Assembly (NCBI GenBank): GCA_943840615.1
Contig: CALSVI010000008.1
Coordinates: forward strand, 1 to 64,000
From: an uncultured Luminiphilus sp.
Lineage (GTDB): Bacteria > Pseudomonadota > Gammaproteobacteria > Pseudomonadales > Halieaceae
Reading direction: 5' to 3'
Length of the DNA stretch: 64,000 nucleotides
This document shows positions 33,454-42,992 of this stretch, piece by piece. The first letter of the stretch is position 1, and each line of letters begins with the position of its first letter. A program made the translations under genes and the position numbers. The notes under the pieces were generated by a model. That model searched no databases. It had not been told where the DNA came from and was given only the letters and a program-made list of their open reading frames with translations.

Positions 33454-33604
33454 ATATCTACTCTTATTATGTTTTAGGTGCGCCATCATAACGGCTCTTC
33501 GCTCGAAATCATCCCCACAATCGTGCGACATGATTTTCCGATTTTGACGGTGGGTGTGTATAATCCGCGCCTTGGCGAGGTCCCTCGTCAATGCAATGCC
33601 CCAC

Positions 33605-33678
33605 GGCTCGGTGGCAGAGTGGTTATGCAGCGGATTGCAAATCCGTCAACGCCGGTTCGATTCCGACCCGAGCCTCCA
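33605..33678 (+). tRNA. tRNA-Cys (anticodon GCA)
   Basis: The 74-nt cloverleaf has acceptor GGCTCGG (33605-33611) paired with CCGAGCC (33668-33674), discriminator T and encoded CCA at 33676-33678. The anticodon stem encloses loop TTGCAAA with anticodon GCA, and the T loop reads GGTTCGATTCC. This is a standard bacterial tRNA-Cys. Confidence 0.97.
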
Positions 33679-33700
33679 TTACGCGGTATAGGTCCTCACC

Positions 33701-33934
33701 TTATCTCTTCCAAGGCAGGATTCTGGCGCGCCCCGTCAGCATGTAGAGCAGAAACCAAATCAGGGGGGAGGCGCAGACAAGCAGCCATTCGGCCCTGTTG
33801 GTGGGCATCTGTGCCTGCCAGCCGCGTGTCAGGCCGCCGATAATGAGAGCACCGACAACAAAGTTAGCCCAGGCAAACGCGCTCCACGAAAGTGTGAATA
33901 TGAGCCGCGCCTTCAGCATCTTCGTACCCACCAC
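33701..33934 (-). CDS. Small membrane protein of unknown function
   Basis: A 77-residue frame with two hydrophobic segments: LIFTLSWSAFAWANFVVGAL at about residues 10-30 and WLLVCASPLIWFLLYMLTG at about 50-68, followed by a basic C-terminus (GRARILPWKR). The composition, with basic residues on one side, is that of a genuine small inner-membrane protein with both ends probably cytoplasmic. It is convergent with tRNA-Cys and 48 bp downstream of the exported MBL hydrolase start-side neighbour on the same strand, so it may be the last gene of that transcript. I do not recognise the family. Confidence 0.6.
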   Translation of the reverse strand: MVGTKMLKARLIFTLSWSAFAWANFVVGALIIGGLTRGWQAQMPTNRAEWLLVCASPLIWFLLYMLTGRARILPWKR

Positions 33935-33982
33935 ATCTCGGTCATGACCGGGTCTTGCCTCGTGCAGGACTTTTATTATTGC

Positions 33983-34951
33983 CTATTGTTTACCGGCTAG
34001 ATCGGTATACACCCGGTTTACAAACCCCAGTGAGGCGGCCTCGGGCCCGTGAGCAGCATCGAAATCGGCGGTCGGTTTGGCCGCAGAGACTTCTTCCAAG
34101 CTCATGCCCGCGTCGATCATAGTCTGAACGCGATCTCGGACGGTCCGCACCATGCTGACGTAGCTCGCCAGCGTCTCGTAATTTGTGACCGGGCCATGTC
34201 CCGGGATCACGATCGTATCTTCATCGATGGCTTCTAGGGTCTGCTCACAAAAGCGGATCATGCCATCGACGTCACCGCCGCTCCCGATATCAACAAACGG
34301 GTAGCCGGAATTGTTAAACACGTCGCCCATATGAACCGCATTCTGCTGGCGAAAGAACACAGCCACATCACCATTGGTGTGCGCCGGTGAGAAGTGCATC
34401 AGTTCTATCTCGCCGCCGTTAAAATGGAGTGCCATGTCGTATTTGAAGGTTAATTCAGGTAGTGCGTCAGCGGGGTAGGGTGGCTGCTGATATCGTGCGA
34501 TCACCATATCGATCATGCCGCCTTCGGCCATGTCGCTTCGCGCATTGCTGTGAGCGACGATGGTGGCGCCCTCAGGGCCCAGTGCGAGGTTCCCGTCGGC
34601 ATGATCAAAGTGCCAATGGGTGTTAACGATGTAGTCGATGTCGCCGCCACCCACGCCCTTAATTGCAGCCTTGATCCGATCCGCAAGCTCCGGCAGTTGA
34701 TCATCGACAATGAGCACGCCGTCAGCTCCCACTGACACAGCAATATTGCCGCCCAAGCCGAATAACACGTAGAGCCCGTCGGCGACTTGTTCGGTTGTAA
34801 TCTCTGCCGCGTCGACATCCCAGCCAAAGCCCTGCAGCAATGCCTCTCTATCGAGAGGGGTTGCATGCTGATGCGCCAGGAGCGTGGGCGCTTGCAGGCA
34901 CGAGATGGCTAATAAGATCAGCGCTGAGGGGTAAAAGCTTGAGATCTTCAT
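33983..34951 (-). CDS. Exported metallo-beta-lactamase-fold hydrolase
   Basis: The 322-residue product has a signal peptide (ALILLAISCLQAPTLLA), then a classical MBL core: VNTHWHFDHADGN (H-x-H-x-D-H), MHFSPAHTNGDVAVFF with the third His, and VIPGHGPVTNYETL with the fourth. It looks like the periplasmic quinoprotein-relay or cyclase-like MBL proteins with GGNIAVSVGADGVLIVDDQ at the front. It is unlike the alkylsulfatase at 17781 because it has no dimerisation domain. The substrate is not deducible; MBL proteins of this subtype are found in many marine proteobacteria without assigned reactions. Confidence 0.88.
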   Translation of the reverse strand: MKISSFYPSALILLAISCLQAPTLLAHQHATPLDREALLQGFGWDVDAAEITTEQVADGLYVLFGLGGNIAVSVGADGVLIVDDQLPELADRIKAAIKGVGGGDIDYIVNTHWHFDHADGNLALGPEGATIVAHSNARSDMAEGGMIDMVIARYQQPPYPADALPELTFKYDMALHFNGGEIELMHFSPAHTNGDVAVFFRQQNAVHMGDVFNNSGYPFVDIGSGGDVDGMIRFCEQTLEAIDEDTIVIPGHGPVTNYETLASYVSMVRTVRDRVQTMIDAGMSLEEVSAAKPTADFDAAHGPEAASLGFVNRVYTDLAGKQ

Positions 34952-35023
34952 AGACTGAATTCCGGATCAGGTGGAGGACGGGGGCGGGCTAGGACCGAGC
35001 ACATTGCACCGCGCTCGTGATAC

Positions 35024-35155
35024 TTAGTCAGCGCTGTTGTCCTCAGCCGCCTTCTCTTCAAGTTCTTTCAGTTTTTGTTGGTACTCTTCCTCGGAGAGGT
35101 TGTGCCAGCCAATACATTGCCCCGTCGGGCTTCGTCCGCATCCACACTCTGCCAT
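35024..35155 (-). CDS. 43-residue Cys/His microprotein with CDGSH-like motif
   Basis: A minus-strand frame from ATG 35155 to TAA encodes 43 residues. The first half is CGCGRSPTGQCIGWH: three Cys and one His with spacing C-x-C-x7-C-x3-H. The CDGSH iron-sulfur signature is C-x-C-x2-S-x3-P-x-C-D-G-x-H, one residue longer before the third Cys, and the S six positions from the first Cys is shared. The second half is a charged helix (LSEEEYQQKLKELEEKAAED). A GAGAGAAGGAACC stretch just upstream can serve as ribosome-binding site. Metal or 2Fe-2S binding is inferred. It sits alone between an MBL hydrolase and a phosphoribosyltransferase, all on the minus strand. Confidence 0.7.
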   Translation of the reverse strand: MAECGCGRSPTGQCIGWHNLSEEEYQQKLKELEEKAAEDNSAD

Positions 35156-35211
35156 GATTTGGTTCCTTCTCTCGTTTTAGCCAAGCGGCTGATTTCGCCC
35201 TCCCCATCTGT

Positions 35212-35793
35212 TCAGGGGTATTTCATTACATTGCTCAGAATGGGCGCGACCTTAGGTTTGTGTTCGATAATGTCGTCTATTGATAAACCCTGCAACTCGT
35301 AGGGCAACACCAACCAGTCCTCGGTGGTATGTAAAAAATAATCGGGTCTTCTGCCGCTCAGATTTTTTCCGGGCTTGAAGTAGGGCACGGCCACCCGAAC
35401 TTCCTCGGGCATATTGCGGCGGCACTTTTTTTCTAATCGCCGGATAACGGCTTCCACGTTGTAGCCCGAGCTGAAGACGTCATCGACGATGAGCAGTTTG
35501 TCACCGCGGTTCAGGTTCTCGAATAGGTACTGCAGGCCGTGCACCCTAATGCTGTCGGGGTTGTCGACAAGCTCGCCATAACTGGGCTGGCCGCGATACG
35601 AGGTTCTGATCGAGATATGGTCTGTTTTGACGCCCAGATACTGCAAGCATTCCTGCACGTAAATACCCACCGTGGATCCGCCTCGCCAGATGCCCACAAT
35701 AAAGTCCGGTCTAAAGCCGCTGTCGAAGATCGTGACGGCCAGCTTAAAAGCCTCTTCGAGCAACTGTTCCTCTTCAATAAATTGCTTTTTCAC
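35212..35793 (-). CDS. Purine-type phosphoribosyltransferase (paralogue 1)
   Basis: This 193-residue type I PRTase contains the PRPP loop LLIVDDVFSSGYN at about residue 100 and, near the N-terminus, FIVGIWRGGSTVGIYVQECL for substrate entry. The C-terminal third (VAVPYFKPGKNLSGRRPDYFL, then LPYELQGLS) resembles the xanthine/hypoxanthine PRTase group that ends in a W-x-x-x-P-x-E block. It is divergent from a clear paralogue 75 bp away and near a purine permease, which supports purine salvage. The exact base specificity cannot be read from sequence. Confidence 0.87.
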   Translation of the reverse strand: MKKQFIEEEQLLEEAFKLAVTIFDSGFRPDFIVGIWRGGSTVGIYVQECLQYLGVKTDHISIRTSYRGQPSYGELVDNPDSIRVHGLQYLFENLNRGDKLLIVDDVFSSGYNVEAVIRRLEKKCRRNMPEEVRVAVPYFKPGKNLSGRRPDYFLHTTEDWLVLPYELQGLSIDDIIEHKPKVAPILSNVMKYP

Positions 35794-35867
35794 GTTAACG
35801 TCTTGTTGTTGCCATCTGGTTGTCTGCAGGGGTGACTATACCCTCTCTGCGGTGAGAATCTCGATCG

Positions 35868-36440
35868 ATGAGCGACAAACAGTACCTTTCAGCCGACCAG
35901 CTGCTGGTTGATTCCTTCCGCCTTGCCGAGCGGGTATTTTCGAGTGGGTTCGAGCCCACTATGATCATCGCAATCTGGCGCGGCGGCGTGCCAATTGGTA
36001 TTGCCGTACAGGAGTTTTTGGCTTACTGCGGGGTCGAGACCGACCACATAGCGATTCGCACTTCGTCGTACGATGCCGGTATCGACCAGCGATTGGGAGG
36101 CATTCGTGTTCACGGCTTAAATTATCTGATCAAAAACGTCACCGCAGAGGATCGGCTGCTTATCGTGGATGACGTCTTTGATACTGGGCGCACAGTCGAT
36201 GCGGTCATTGAGCGGCTCGAGGATCTTGCACGGTTGAACACGCCGTCTGATATTCGCGTGGCCGTACCCTATTACAAGCCGACCCGGCGCGAGGTAGAGC
36301 GGGTCCCCGAGTATTTTCTTGAAGAAACCGATGCCTGGCTGATGTATCCCCACTCGCTCGAGGGTCTCTCTGTCGAAGAGATCAGGGAGCACAGGCCCGC
36401 GCTCTACGACATCATCAAGGATCGTATCGACCTAGCTTGA
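35868..36440 (+). CDS. Purine-type phosphoribosyltransferase (paralogue 2)
   Basis: The 190-residue protein aligns along its whole length with the PRTase opposite: MIIAIWRGGVPIGIAVQEFL against FIVGIWRGGSTVGIYVQECL, and PRPP loop LLIVDDVFDTGRTV against LLIVDDVFSSGYN. The D-T-G-R-T form is closer to canonical hypoxanthine/xanthine PRTases than the S-S-G-Y-N form of paralogue 1, so the two may differ in base preference. A C-terminal WLMYPHSLEGLSVEEI block matches. The pair is head-to-head over 75 bp and this gene is convergent with the purine permease. Confidence 0.87.
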   Translation: MSDKQYLSADQLLVDSFRLAERVFSSGFEPTMIIAIWRGGVPIGIAVQEFLAYCGVETDHIAIRTSSYDAGIDQRLGGIRVHGLNYLIKNVTAEDRLLIVDDVFDTGRTVDAVIERLEDLARLNTPSDIRVAVPYYKPTRREVERVPEYFLEETDAWLMYPHSLEGLSVEEIREHRPALYDIIKDRIDLA

Positions 36441-36509
36441 CCGACAACCACGAACGGTTGCAGCGGCGGTGAGCGAGTCGCTCGCGTTCCTGAATCACCC
36501 GAGTCCTCG

Positions 36510-37799
36510 TCAGACGAAAGCAAACCGCGCTGTAAAAATGAGCGGCCATCACCCAGGCGGCCGCGCTGACATCCGAGGATTTTCCCGCGATCACTTTCAG
36601 TATCACGTAGCTCAGAAAGCCGGCTGCGATGCCATTCGCGATCGAAAAAGACAGTGGCACCATAATGATCGTCAGCAGCGCCGGCAGTAACTCGGTGGGG
36701 TCTGACCAGCTGAGGTGCTGCATGCCCGACATCATCAGCAGGGCAACGTAGAGCAGGGCGCCTGCCGTGGCAAAAGGGGGAATCATGCCGGCCAGTGGTG
36801 CGAAAAAGATCATCGCCAAAAACAGGGCGCCGACGGCGCAGGCGGTTAGCCCGGTTTTTCCGCCCGCAGCCACGCCTGCAGCGCTCTCAACATAGGACGT
36901 GACGGGGGCGCACCCGACAAAAGCACCCGCTACACTGCTGGTACTGTCAGCGTGCAACGCGCGGTCAAGATTTTTGATGTCGCCCTGTGAGTTAGTGAGG
37001 CCGGCCTGCGTCGCCACGCCTACGAGGGTGCCTGCGGTATCGAATAAGTTCACGAACAGAATGGAGGCGATCGCGCTGATCATGGCGACATCGAACGCCG
37101 CTGCAATATCGAGCTGACCCAGTACCGGGCGAGATAGAGGGCGGGGCAGAGATAACGCCCTGATACTGCACGGCACCTACAGCGAGACCAATGCCCGTTA
37201 CGCTCAAAATGCCCAGCAGAATGGCGCCGGGAAATTGGCGGGTAGCCAGTCCGGTAATGATCAGAAACCCGAGCGCAGCCAGCAGTGTTTCCGTCACCTG
37301 AAAATTACCCAGAGCGAGCAAAGTGGCCGGATGATCGACAATCAGCCCGCCGTTTTTCAGTCCGATCATACCCACGAAAGAGACCAATGCCAGCCCCCAT
37401 GGCGATCCTCAGATTCCAGGGAATGCTGACCAGCATCCACTCTCTGAGTCGTGTGACGGTGAGCAGCACAAACAGCAAGCCCGCAATGAAGACCGCTCCC
37501 AATGCTGTTTGCCATGGGTAGCCCATGTCGCCGACGATCGTGTAGGTAAAGAACGCGTTGAGCCCCATGCCCGGCGCTAGGCCCACTGGCCAGTTGGCAT
37601 AGAGGCCCATAAAGAAGCAGGCCAGCGCGGCAGCGATACAGGTTGCGACAAACGCGGCGCCTTGGTCCATGCCTGCCGAGGCCATCATTTGCGGATTGAC
37701 AAAGGCGATGTAGGCCATCGCCATAAAGGTGGTTAGGCCCGCACTGAGTTCTATGCCAACCGTTGTTTCAGACTGGGAAAGTTTGAAAAGCCGCTCCAC
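36510..37799 (-). CDS. NCS2/AzgA-type purine permease, broken by three frameshifts
   Basis: Starting MERLFKLSQSETTVGIELSA, the reading gives LTTFMAMAYIAFVNPQMM and LAPGMGLNAFFTYTIV, the substrate-site segments of AzgA/GhxP guanine-hypoxanthine permeases. Breaks occur near 37390 (frame resumes at VSFVGMIGLKNGGLIVDHPA), near 37140 (resumes at LDIAAAFDVAMISAIASILF), and near 36545, after which LIFTARFAFV and a stop at 36510 give the proper membrane end. The remaining signatures FVNLFDTAGTLVGVATQAGL and SYVESAAGVAAGGKTGLTA are intact. Total span of about 430 codons is the normal size. It would import purine bases for the two PRTases beside it. Confidence 0.83.
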
Positions 37800-37840
37800 A
37801 ACGAGGCCCTCTTGTCGGAAAGTATGGTCGCGTTCGGCTG

Positions 37841-37870
37841 CTTAGAAGTCGATGCCTTAGAAGTCAATGC
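37841..37870. repeat. Tandem 15-bp duplication at TonB-receptor stop
   Basis: CTTAGAAGTCGATGC (37841-37855) is followed directly by CTTAGAAGTCAATGC (37856-37870), one mismatch in 15. On the minus strand each copy spells GIDF plus a stop codon, so the receptor's last four codons and stop are present twice in frame. Confidence 0.85.
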
Positions 37871-40131
37871 CCACTCTGGCCATCAGCTGACGGGGTGGGA
37901 TGAACTGATCACCCGTTGCCCCGACGCCAAATACGTCGGTAAAGCGTGCGTTGATGCCGTCTTCGTCAGTGAGGTTTTTACCAATAAGCTCGACGCGCCA
38001 GTTGGCGTTGGCAGGTGAGAAGCGCAAGACCACGTCGATGGTGTCGTAGCCGTCGACTTCATCGGTCGTCGGATTGTTGAAGATACGATGCCGAAAGTCG
38101 CCGCGATGGGTGTAACTCAGGGTTCCTTCAAAGTCACCCCAGCCTCCCATAGGCCGGTTATAGGTGAGCGCGAGGTTGGCGGTAAAACCGGGTGTTTTAG
38201 CAAGTTCGTTGCCCTTCACGTCGGCGATTTGTCCCGCTCGAGCGATTTCGACTTCGGGGCTGAAGAGGCTGATACCTTGAGCGAGCAGCGCGTTGGTGGC
38301 GCCTTCAGACTCGACGTTATCGAGTGCCAGATGGCTTGCCGTGATCTCGGTATCCAGCCACGCGATGCGCGCATCGAAGATCAGCGAGTCGCTCAGGAAA
38401 GCGCCGAGCTCAAGCTCTGCGCCCATAATCTCAGACTCCGGGATATTGCCGACACCGCCCTGAAAGACCTCTGGATCGGTGGCCTGATACTGAAGATTGT
38501 CGTAGGTGTAAAAGAAAGCGGCGCCATTGAGTCTGACTCTGCCATCCGCCAGATCGGTTTTCAGGCCCACTTCATAGCGTCGATCGTCTCTTCTTCAAAG
38601 ACCGGGAGCACGACAATCGGCGAGACCACGGCTTCACGGCCAAAGGTGAGGTTCGATCCCCCGGTTTGAAGCCGCGAGTATAGGACGCGTAGGCCATGGT
38701 GGCGTCGCCGAGATCCACTTCGAGCGCGAGTCGCCCGGTGACCTTTTCGCTTTCAATCTCGAGAATTTCTGTTCCTTCGCGGCCGTAAAAGTTGGTGACC
38801 GCGCTGTACACTTCATCTTCGGTATAACGCAGGCCGGCAATCATGCGCACCCGGTCAGTGAAAGACCAAGTACCTTGCCCGTAAACCGAGATGGACTCTC
38901 GCTCAGGCTTGGAGTCTGAGATGAAGCCGACGTCGCCCCCGTAGGCATAGATGTCATCGAGGGTGAAGGGATCAAATTCTCCATCGAAGCCAAAGTCGAG
39001 GCGCTCGAGAATGCTGATATCGACCTCGGTGTCGAGATAAAAAACGCCTGCGACCCAGTCGAGCCTGCCGAAAGCGGGTTCGTTCGAGATCAGGTTGAAT
39101 TCCTGGGTAGTGGTTTTTTGCTCGTTGGTTTCAGGGTCGAAGTAGCTCTGCAGCAGGAAGAAAGGCGGCAGGGTCCGATAGTCATGGCGATCGTTGTCTC
39201 GCGCGATGGCAATGTCATCATTTTGGTAGCTGGTCAGTGATTTGAGCGTTACCGCGCCCAAGTCCCACTCGAGCGTCATGCTATAGAGCTGTGATTCCAG
39301 CTCGTAGCTCGACAGCGAGTCTTGCGCGAGCTTGCGGGCGCCGGGTGTCGGGTCGTAGATCCCTTTCTGTGCCTGCCCGTTGACTTCTTCGTCGAAAATT
39401 TGCGCGGTGAGGGTGGCAGAAAATCGGTCGCTAGGCTGAAACAGCAGCTTGGCCCGAGCCGAAATGCTGTCGGCATCGTCTAGATCCTGACCATTGCCGA
39501 CGTTGTCGGTATAGCCATCGTGCTTGTGACTCATCACAGACACCCGCGCTGCCAACGAGTCGGAGAACGGGATGTTCATCGCCGCTCGCGCTTTGATCAG
39601 GCTGTATTCACCCGCGGTCAGATCAGCGGTGCCGTAAAATTCGTCAAAGGTGGGTGCTTTGGTAATGACATTGATGCCGCCGCCGGTGGAGTTCTGGCCG
39701 AACAAGGTGCCTTGAGGTCCTCTGAGGACCTCGATGCGTTCCAGATCGAGAAAATCCGTTTGCAATGCAAAGGGAGAGGCCACGTACACGCCGTCAAGGT
39801 GGTAAGACACGGAGGGGTTGGCTATCGCGTTCTGATTGGCCTCGTTGCCGATGCCTCGAATCGTAATGACGGTTTTGAAACCCTCGTTTTTCGCGACGTT
39901 CACGCCGGGTGCAATCGCACTCAGATCGACAAACGAATTCAACTGCCGGCTTTCAAGGTCATCCGCGCTCAGCGCCGTCACGGCTTGGGATAGGTTTTGC
40001 AGGCTTTCGGTTCGCTTTTCTGCAGTGACCAGTACCTCCTCGAATACTGGAGCTTGCTGGGCCCAGCTCACGCCGGAGGCAAGGACAACAGATGGACTCA
40101 TGATCAGGCTCAGCAAACGACGATTTTTCAC
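37857..40131 (-). CDS. TonB-dependent outer-membrane receptor, two frameshifts
   Basis: The reading starts with a signal peptide (MKNRRLLSLIMSPSVVLASG to SWAQ), the TonB-box-like EEVLVTAEKRTESLQNLS and a plug with IEVLRGPQGTLFGQNSTGGG. The barrel continues to ATMAYASYTRGFKPG near 38650, where a missing G in a G-run shifts the frame (it resumes SNLTFGREAVVSPIVV), and a second missing base near 38577 restores EVGLKTDLADGRVRLNGAA. The protein ends RVGIDF with the aromatic C-terminus. Total about 757 residues is normal. No substrate-specific enzyme is adjacent; a purine permease lies downstream and an MFS carrier upstream, so the ligand is unknown. Confidence 0.88.
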
Positions 40132-40520
40132 CTAAGGCTCCTTAAGTTTGGTCTGGGTATACAAGAAATAGAACGCAATCTGTATGCCACATTTGTAAAT
40201 ACCACGACGCCGCAACGCTATACGATGCTTATGTCTACAGGGTTTGAGAACGCTCGGTGCTTCAGCCTCGTAAATGCACCGAATTGGCGCCTGTGGCGAG
40301 CCAAATCGGGGCGGACATCCTCGCGGCGAGGTCCTGCTGGTAAGAGTAACTCAAACGCAGAAAAAAGTGGGCCTTCTTGTCCTCTAATCTCTCGTTCGGA
40401 CAGATACCGCAGGTCCTTTCTCGCCTGAGTTGGGGAATACCACCTTAGTTGTTAGACGCGATCCCGGTCCGTAGGTCTGAGCATTGCTCTTTGGGCATAG
40501 GGGGTCGCATTAGCGCTCAA
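40132..40520. other. Intergenic stretch of about 390 bp
   Basis: The space lies between the start of the TonB receptor and the stop of the MFS gene, both on the minus strand. It must contain the receptor promoter. Overlapping open frames here have no recognisable protein features. I see no tRNA or clear terminator hairpin. Confidence 0.5.
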
Positions 40521-42017
40521 TCAGCTTCGCTCGCTGCCCAACTCCGCAACAAAATCGGCTTTCAGGGTCCTGCCGCAAAGTAAAAAACAGACCGATGCCA
40601 AGAGGAAAATGCTGGCGGTGACAGCCATTGCAAACTTCAGGCCAGTGGAATTGGCGTTTCGGCATAGCGCCTCGTCTGTCGCAGAGCGAACCATGTCGCC
40701 CGCCTTGCACGCTTCCGGAGAAAGTAGCGTGGCCGCATCGAGTATGAATAGCTCGCGCTGCATAAAGAAGTCGCTCATAAAACCCACAAAGTAAGGGCCA
40801 ATGCCATTACCGATGAGCGACACCAGTATTAAAAGTACGGCGATTGCCGTGGCGCGAGAGCGGTTGCTCACGACACCTTGCCCGATGTTGTATTGCGCAC
40901 CCAGATAGCTGTAGTGAAAAACGGCGCCGATACCCCAGAGCACAAAGACCACATCGAGATCTTCCGAGAAAAAGGCCGCTGCATAAGCCGGCACGGCCAG
41001 GGCGACCCCGACGGCGGGGACCCAGGCCATCGCGGTGGGAGATCGCTCGGTCAGGCGCTCGGTAATGTAGCCACCCAGAAAAGTGCCCACCGCAGCAAGC
41101 AGAGACAGCGGTGCGCCAAACTGTAACGCCGCATCACGCACGCTCAAACCGTGCTCGCGTTGCAGGAAAGGGGCCTGAAAGGAGATCAGGCCATAACCGA
41201 CAAAGGCGACAAGCGATGCGCCAATTGACATCCACCAGAACGAGGGTTTTTGGCGTAGCTCGCCAAAGGTTTCGCTCCAGCCTGGAGCAGTGTCGGCGTT
41301 CTGACCAGGGGGGTCAGAGTAGCCTCTTGGAGGCTCCTTGATACTCGCCCATACGAGCCAGGCGACCAGTGCGCCAGGCAGGCCCACGACAACAAAAGCG
41401 ACCCGCCAGCCTTCAATGTTCGCCCAATCCAGCCCGCCGAATAACCAGCCTAGCCCGATGCCGGTTAACCAGCTACCTACGTCGCTCCCTTGCATTTCTG
41501 CAATCGGACCGCCGAACATATTCGCCAGCACACTACCGAGCGTCACTCCCATCGAGTAAACCCCGAGCGCTGTGGCGCGCTTTCGGGCAATAAAGTAGTC
41601 CCCAATGAGGGAGTTGGCGGGAGGGGTGCAGCCTGCTTCGCCAATCGCCACTCCGATTCTGAACAGTAAAAGGGTGAAAAATCCGATAGCAACGCCGCAC
41701 AGCGCGGTCATGATTGACCACAGCACAATACAGAGGGCGATGATGTGCACGCGATTCGAACGGTCTGCCCACAGTGCAATCGGCAAGCCCATTACGGCGT
41801 AAAAAATCGCGAAGGGTGGTCCGTAGAGTAACCCCCACTGCGCGTCGGTAAGCTGAAATGACTCGATGATGGGCTGAGCGACCACTGCGATCAGCGTGCG
41901 GTCGATAAAGTTGAGCGTGTACACCAGCATCAGCAGGATCAGCACGTAGTGACGATAGGAGGGAGAGCCGTACCCCGTTAGGTGTCCGGCCGCGGAGTCA
42001 CTGGCTGTGGTTTGCAT
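40521..42017 (-). CDS. MFS transporter, Spinster-like
   Basis: About 498 residues from ATG 42017 (MQTTASDSAAGH); a longer frame upstream adds an unlikely N-terminus. The first helix YVLILLMLVYTLNFIDRTLI with the N-F-x-D-R-T motif, then LLYGPPFAIFYAVMGLPIAL and the loop WADRSNRVHIIAL, are typical of the Spinster branch of MFS. GEAGCTPPANSLIGDYF near residue 135 is the branch signature. Bacterial homologues often stand beside TonB receptors and aromatic or steroid genes, and here a receptor follows downstream. The transported molecule is not known. Confidence 0.88.
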   Translation of the reverse strand: MQTTASDSAAGHLTGYGSPSYRHYVLILLMLVYTLNFIDRTLIAVVAQPIIESFQLTDAQWGLLYGPPFAIFYAVMGLPIALWADRSNRVHIIALCIVLWSIMTALCGVAIGFFTLLLFRIGVAIGEAGCTPPANSLIGDYFIARKRATALGVYSMGVTLGSVLANMFGGPIAEMQGSDVGSWLTGIGLGWLFGGLDWANIEGWRVAFVVVGLPGALVAWLVWASIKEPPRGYSDPPGQNADTAPGWSETFGELRQKPSFWWMSIGASLVAFVGYGLISFQAPFLQREHGLSVRDAALQFGAPLSLLAAVGTFLGGYITERLTERSPTAMAWVPAVGVALAVPAYAAAFFSEDLDVVFVLWGIGAVFHYSYLGAQYNIGQGVVSNRSRATAIAVLLILVSLIGNGIGPYFVGFMSDFFMQRELFILDAATLLSPEACKAGDMVRSATDEALCRNANSTGLKFAMAVTASIFLLASVCFLLCGRTLKADFVAELGSERS

Positions 42018-42079
42018 ACAAAATTTCCTGCTCGCGGAGGGCGAGTGTACCAATCAACCGACCGGCATAGCGTAATCGT

Positions 42080-42832
42080 TTAAAGCGCCTCGGATATCGG
42101 GCTGCCTTGTGAGAAACGAACGAAGGAGGCGGGCTGTTGTCGTTGCCGCGATGGTGCTAACTGGATACGTGCTTCAACCATATCGATAACCCAGCGAGTG
42201 ATGGCGGGTAGATCCAGGAGGCGAGCTTTTTCCAGCGTCAGCCAGTGAATTTCATTGAGCTCACCGCTGGTCTCCATGACCTGCTCGGGATCATTGTGGA
42301 TGAACTGATCGTGGATCAGAAAAAAGCGGGTGTCGAAGCGACGCGTCCGATAGGGCGGCGTGATCGCGCGGGCGATGAAGTCCATTTGCTCCAGCGGGGG
42401 TTCCACGCCGTGCTCGAGATAACTTTGCCAAACCGGATGTCGTGTCTTGATGTGTTGCGAGGCCTGCCGACCCACCACGAGCCCTGTTTCCTCAAAGGTT
42501 TCCCTGATAGCAGCCAGCGCCAACCCGCGAAGTTTTCGGTCGGTGACCTCTTTCCGCGTGGCCTTGCGCAGTCGCTCCATCACTGCAGCGCTGAGGTTCC
42601 CGGGCACCTGCAAGCGTTGGTCGATAAGGTCCAGCCGTCCACCGGGGAATACAAATTTATTGGGCATAAACCGGTGCGTGGCCGCGCGCTTGCCCATCAA
42701 GATAGTGGGCTCGGTACCTCCGCGCACGACAATCAGCGTGGCCGCGTCTTTTGGCCGCGCGAGTCCTATATCAGCCTCTCGGTATTCTCCGGGGCCGGTG
42801 GGTGTTGTCCCGTATCGGTTAGGCATCGTCAA
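42080..42832 (-). CDS. Nudix hydrolase
   Basis: A 250-residue protein with an N-terminal strand region LIVVRGGTEPTILMGKRAAT and FVFPGGRLD, followed by a Nudix box: GLALAAIRETFEETGLVVG carries the R-E-x2-E-E-x-G core. The gap between the G of FPGGR and the E of the box is longer than in small Nudix proteins, with an insert LIDQRLQVPGNLSAAVMERL. That places it in the larger NUDT7/NUDT19 (CoA-diphosphatase-like) type. ADP-ribose or CoA-ester hydrolysis is possible. It is on the same strand as its neighbours but with gaps over 60 bp. Confidence 0.85.
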   Translation of the reverse strand: MTMPNRYGTTPTGPGEYREADIGLARPKDAATLIVVRGGTEPTILMGKRAATHRFMPNKFVFPGGRLDLIDQRLQVPGNLSAAVMERLRKATRKEVTDRKLRGLALAAIRETFEETGLVVGRQASQHIKTRHPVWQSYLEHGVEPPLEQMDFIARAITPPYRTRRFDTRFFLIHDQFIHNDPEQVMETSGELNEIHWLTLEKARLLDLPAITRWVIDMVEARIQLAPSRQRQQPASFVRFSQGSPISEAL

Positions 42833-42992
42833 ATGAGTCCTGGCTCCCCAGAAAATCCCGCGCCCTGCTAGCGGTCATGGCAGTAGGGCAGGGTTGCTCC
42901 ACGGAATGAGTGAGGTTTTCGTATCGCTCGCAAGCAAGGTCGATGCAGGTCATTGGCAAATCAGAGTCTATCGAGAAGCGCTGAGCGCCTTC

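Noticed and set aside
33983-34951. Subclass B beta-lactamase (antibiotic resistance)
   Set aside because: The protein has the general MBL metal site, but this fold has many non-lactamase members and nothing in context suggests resistance.
38088-38669. Plus-strand frame of 193 codons across the frameshift of the TonB receptor
   Set aside because: It is antisense to conserved barrel sequence and has no protein features of its own.
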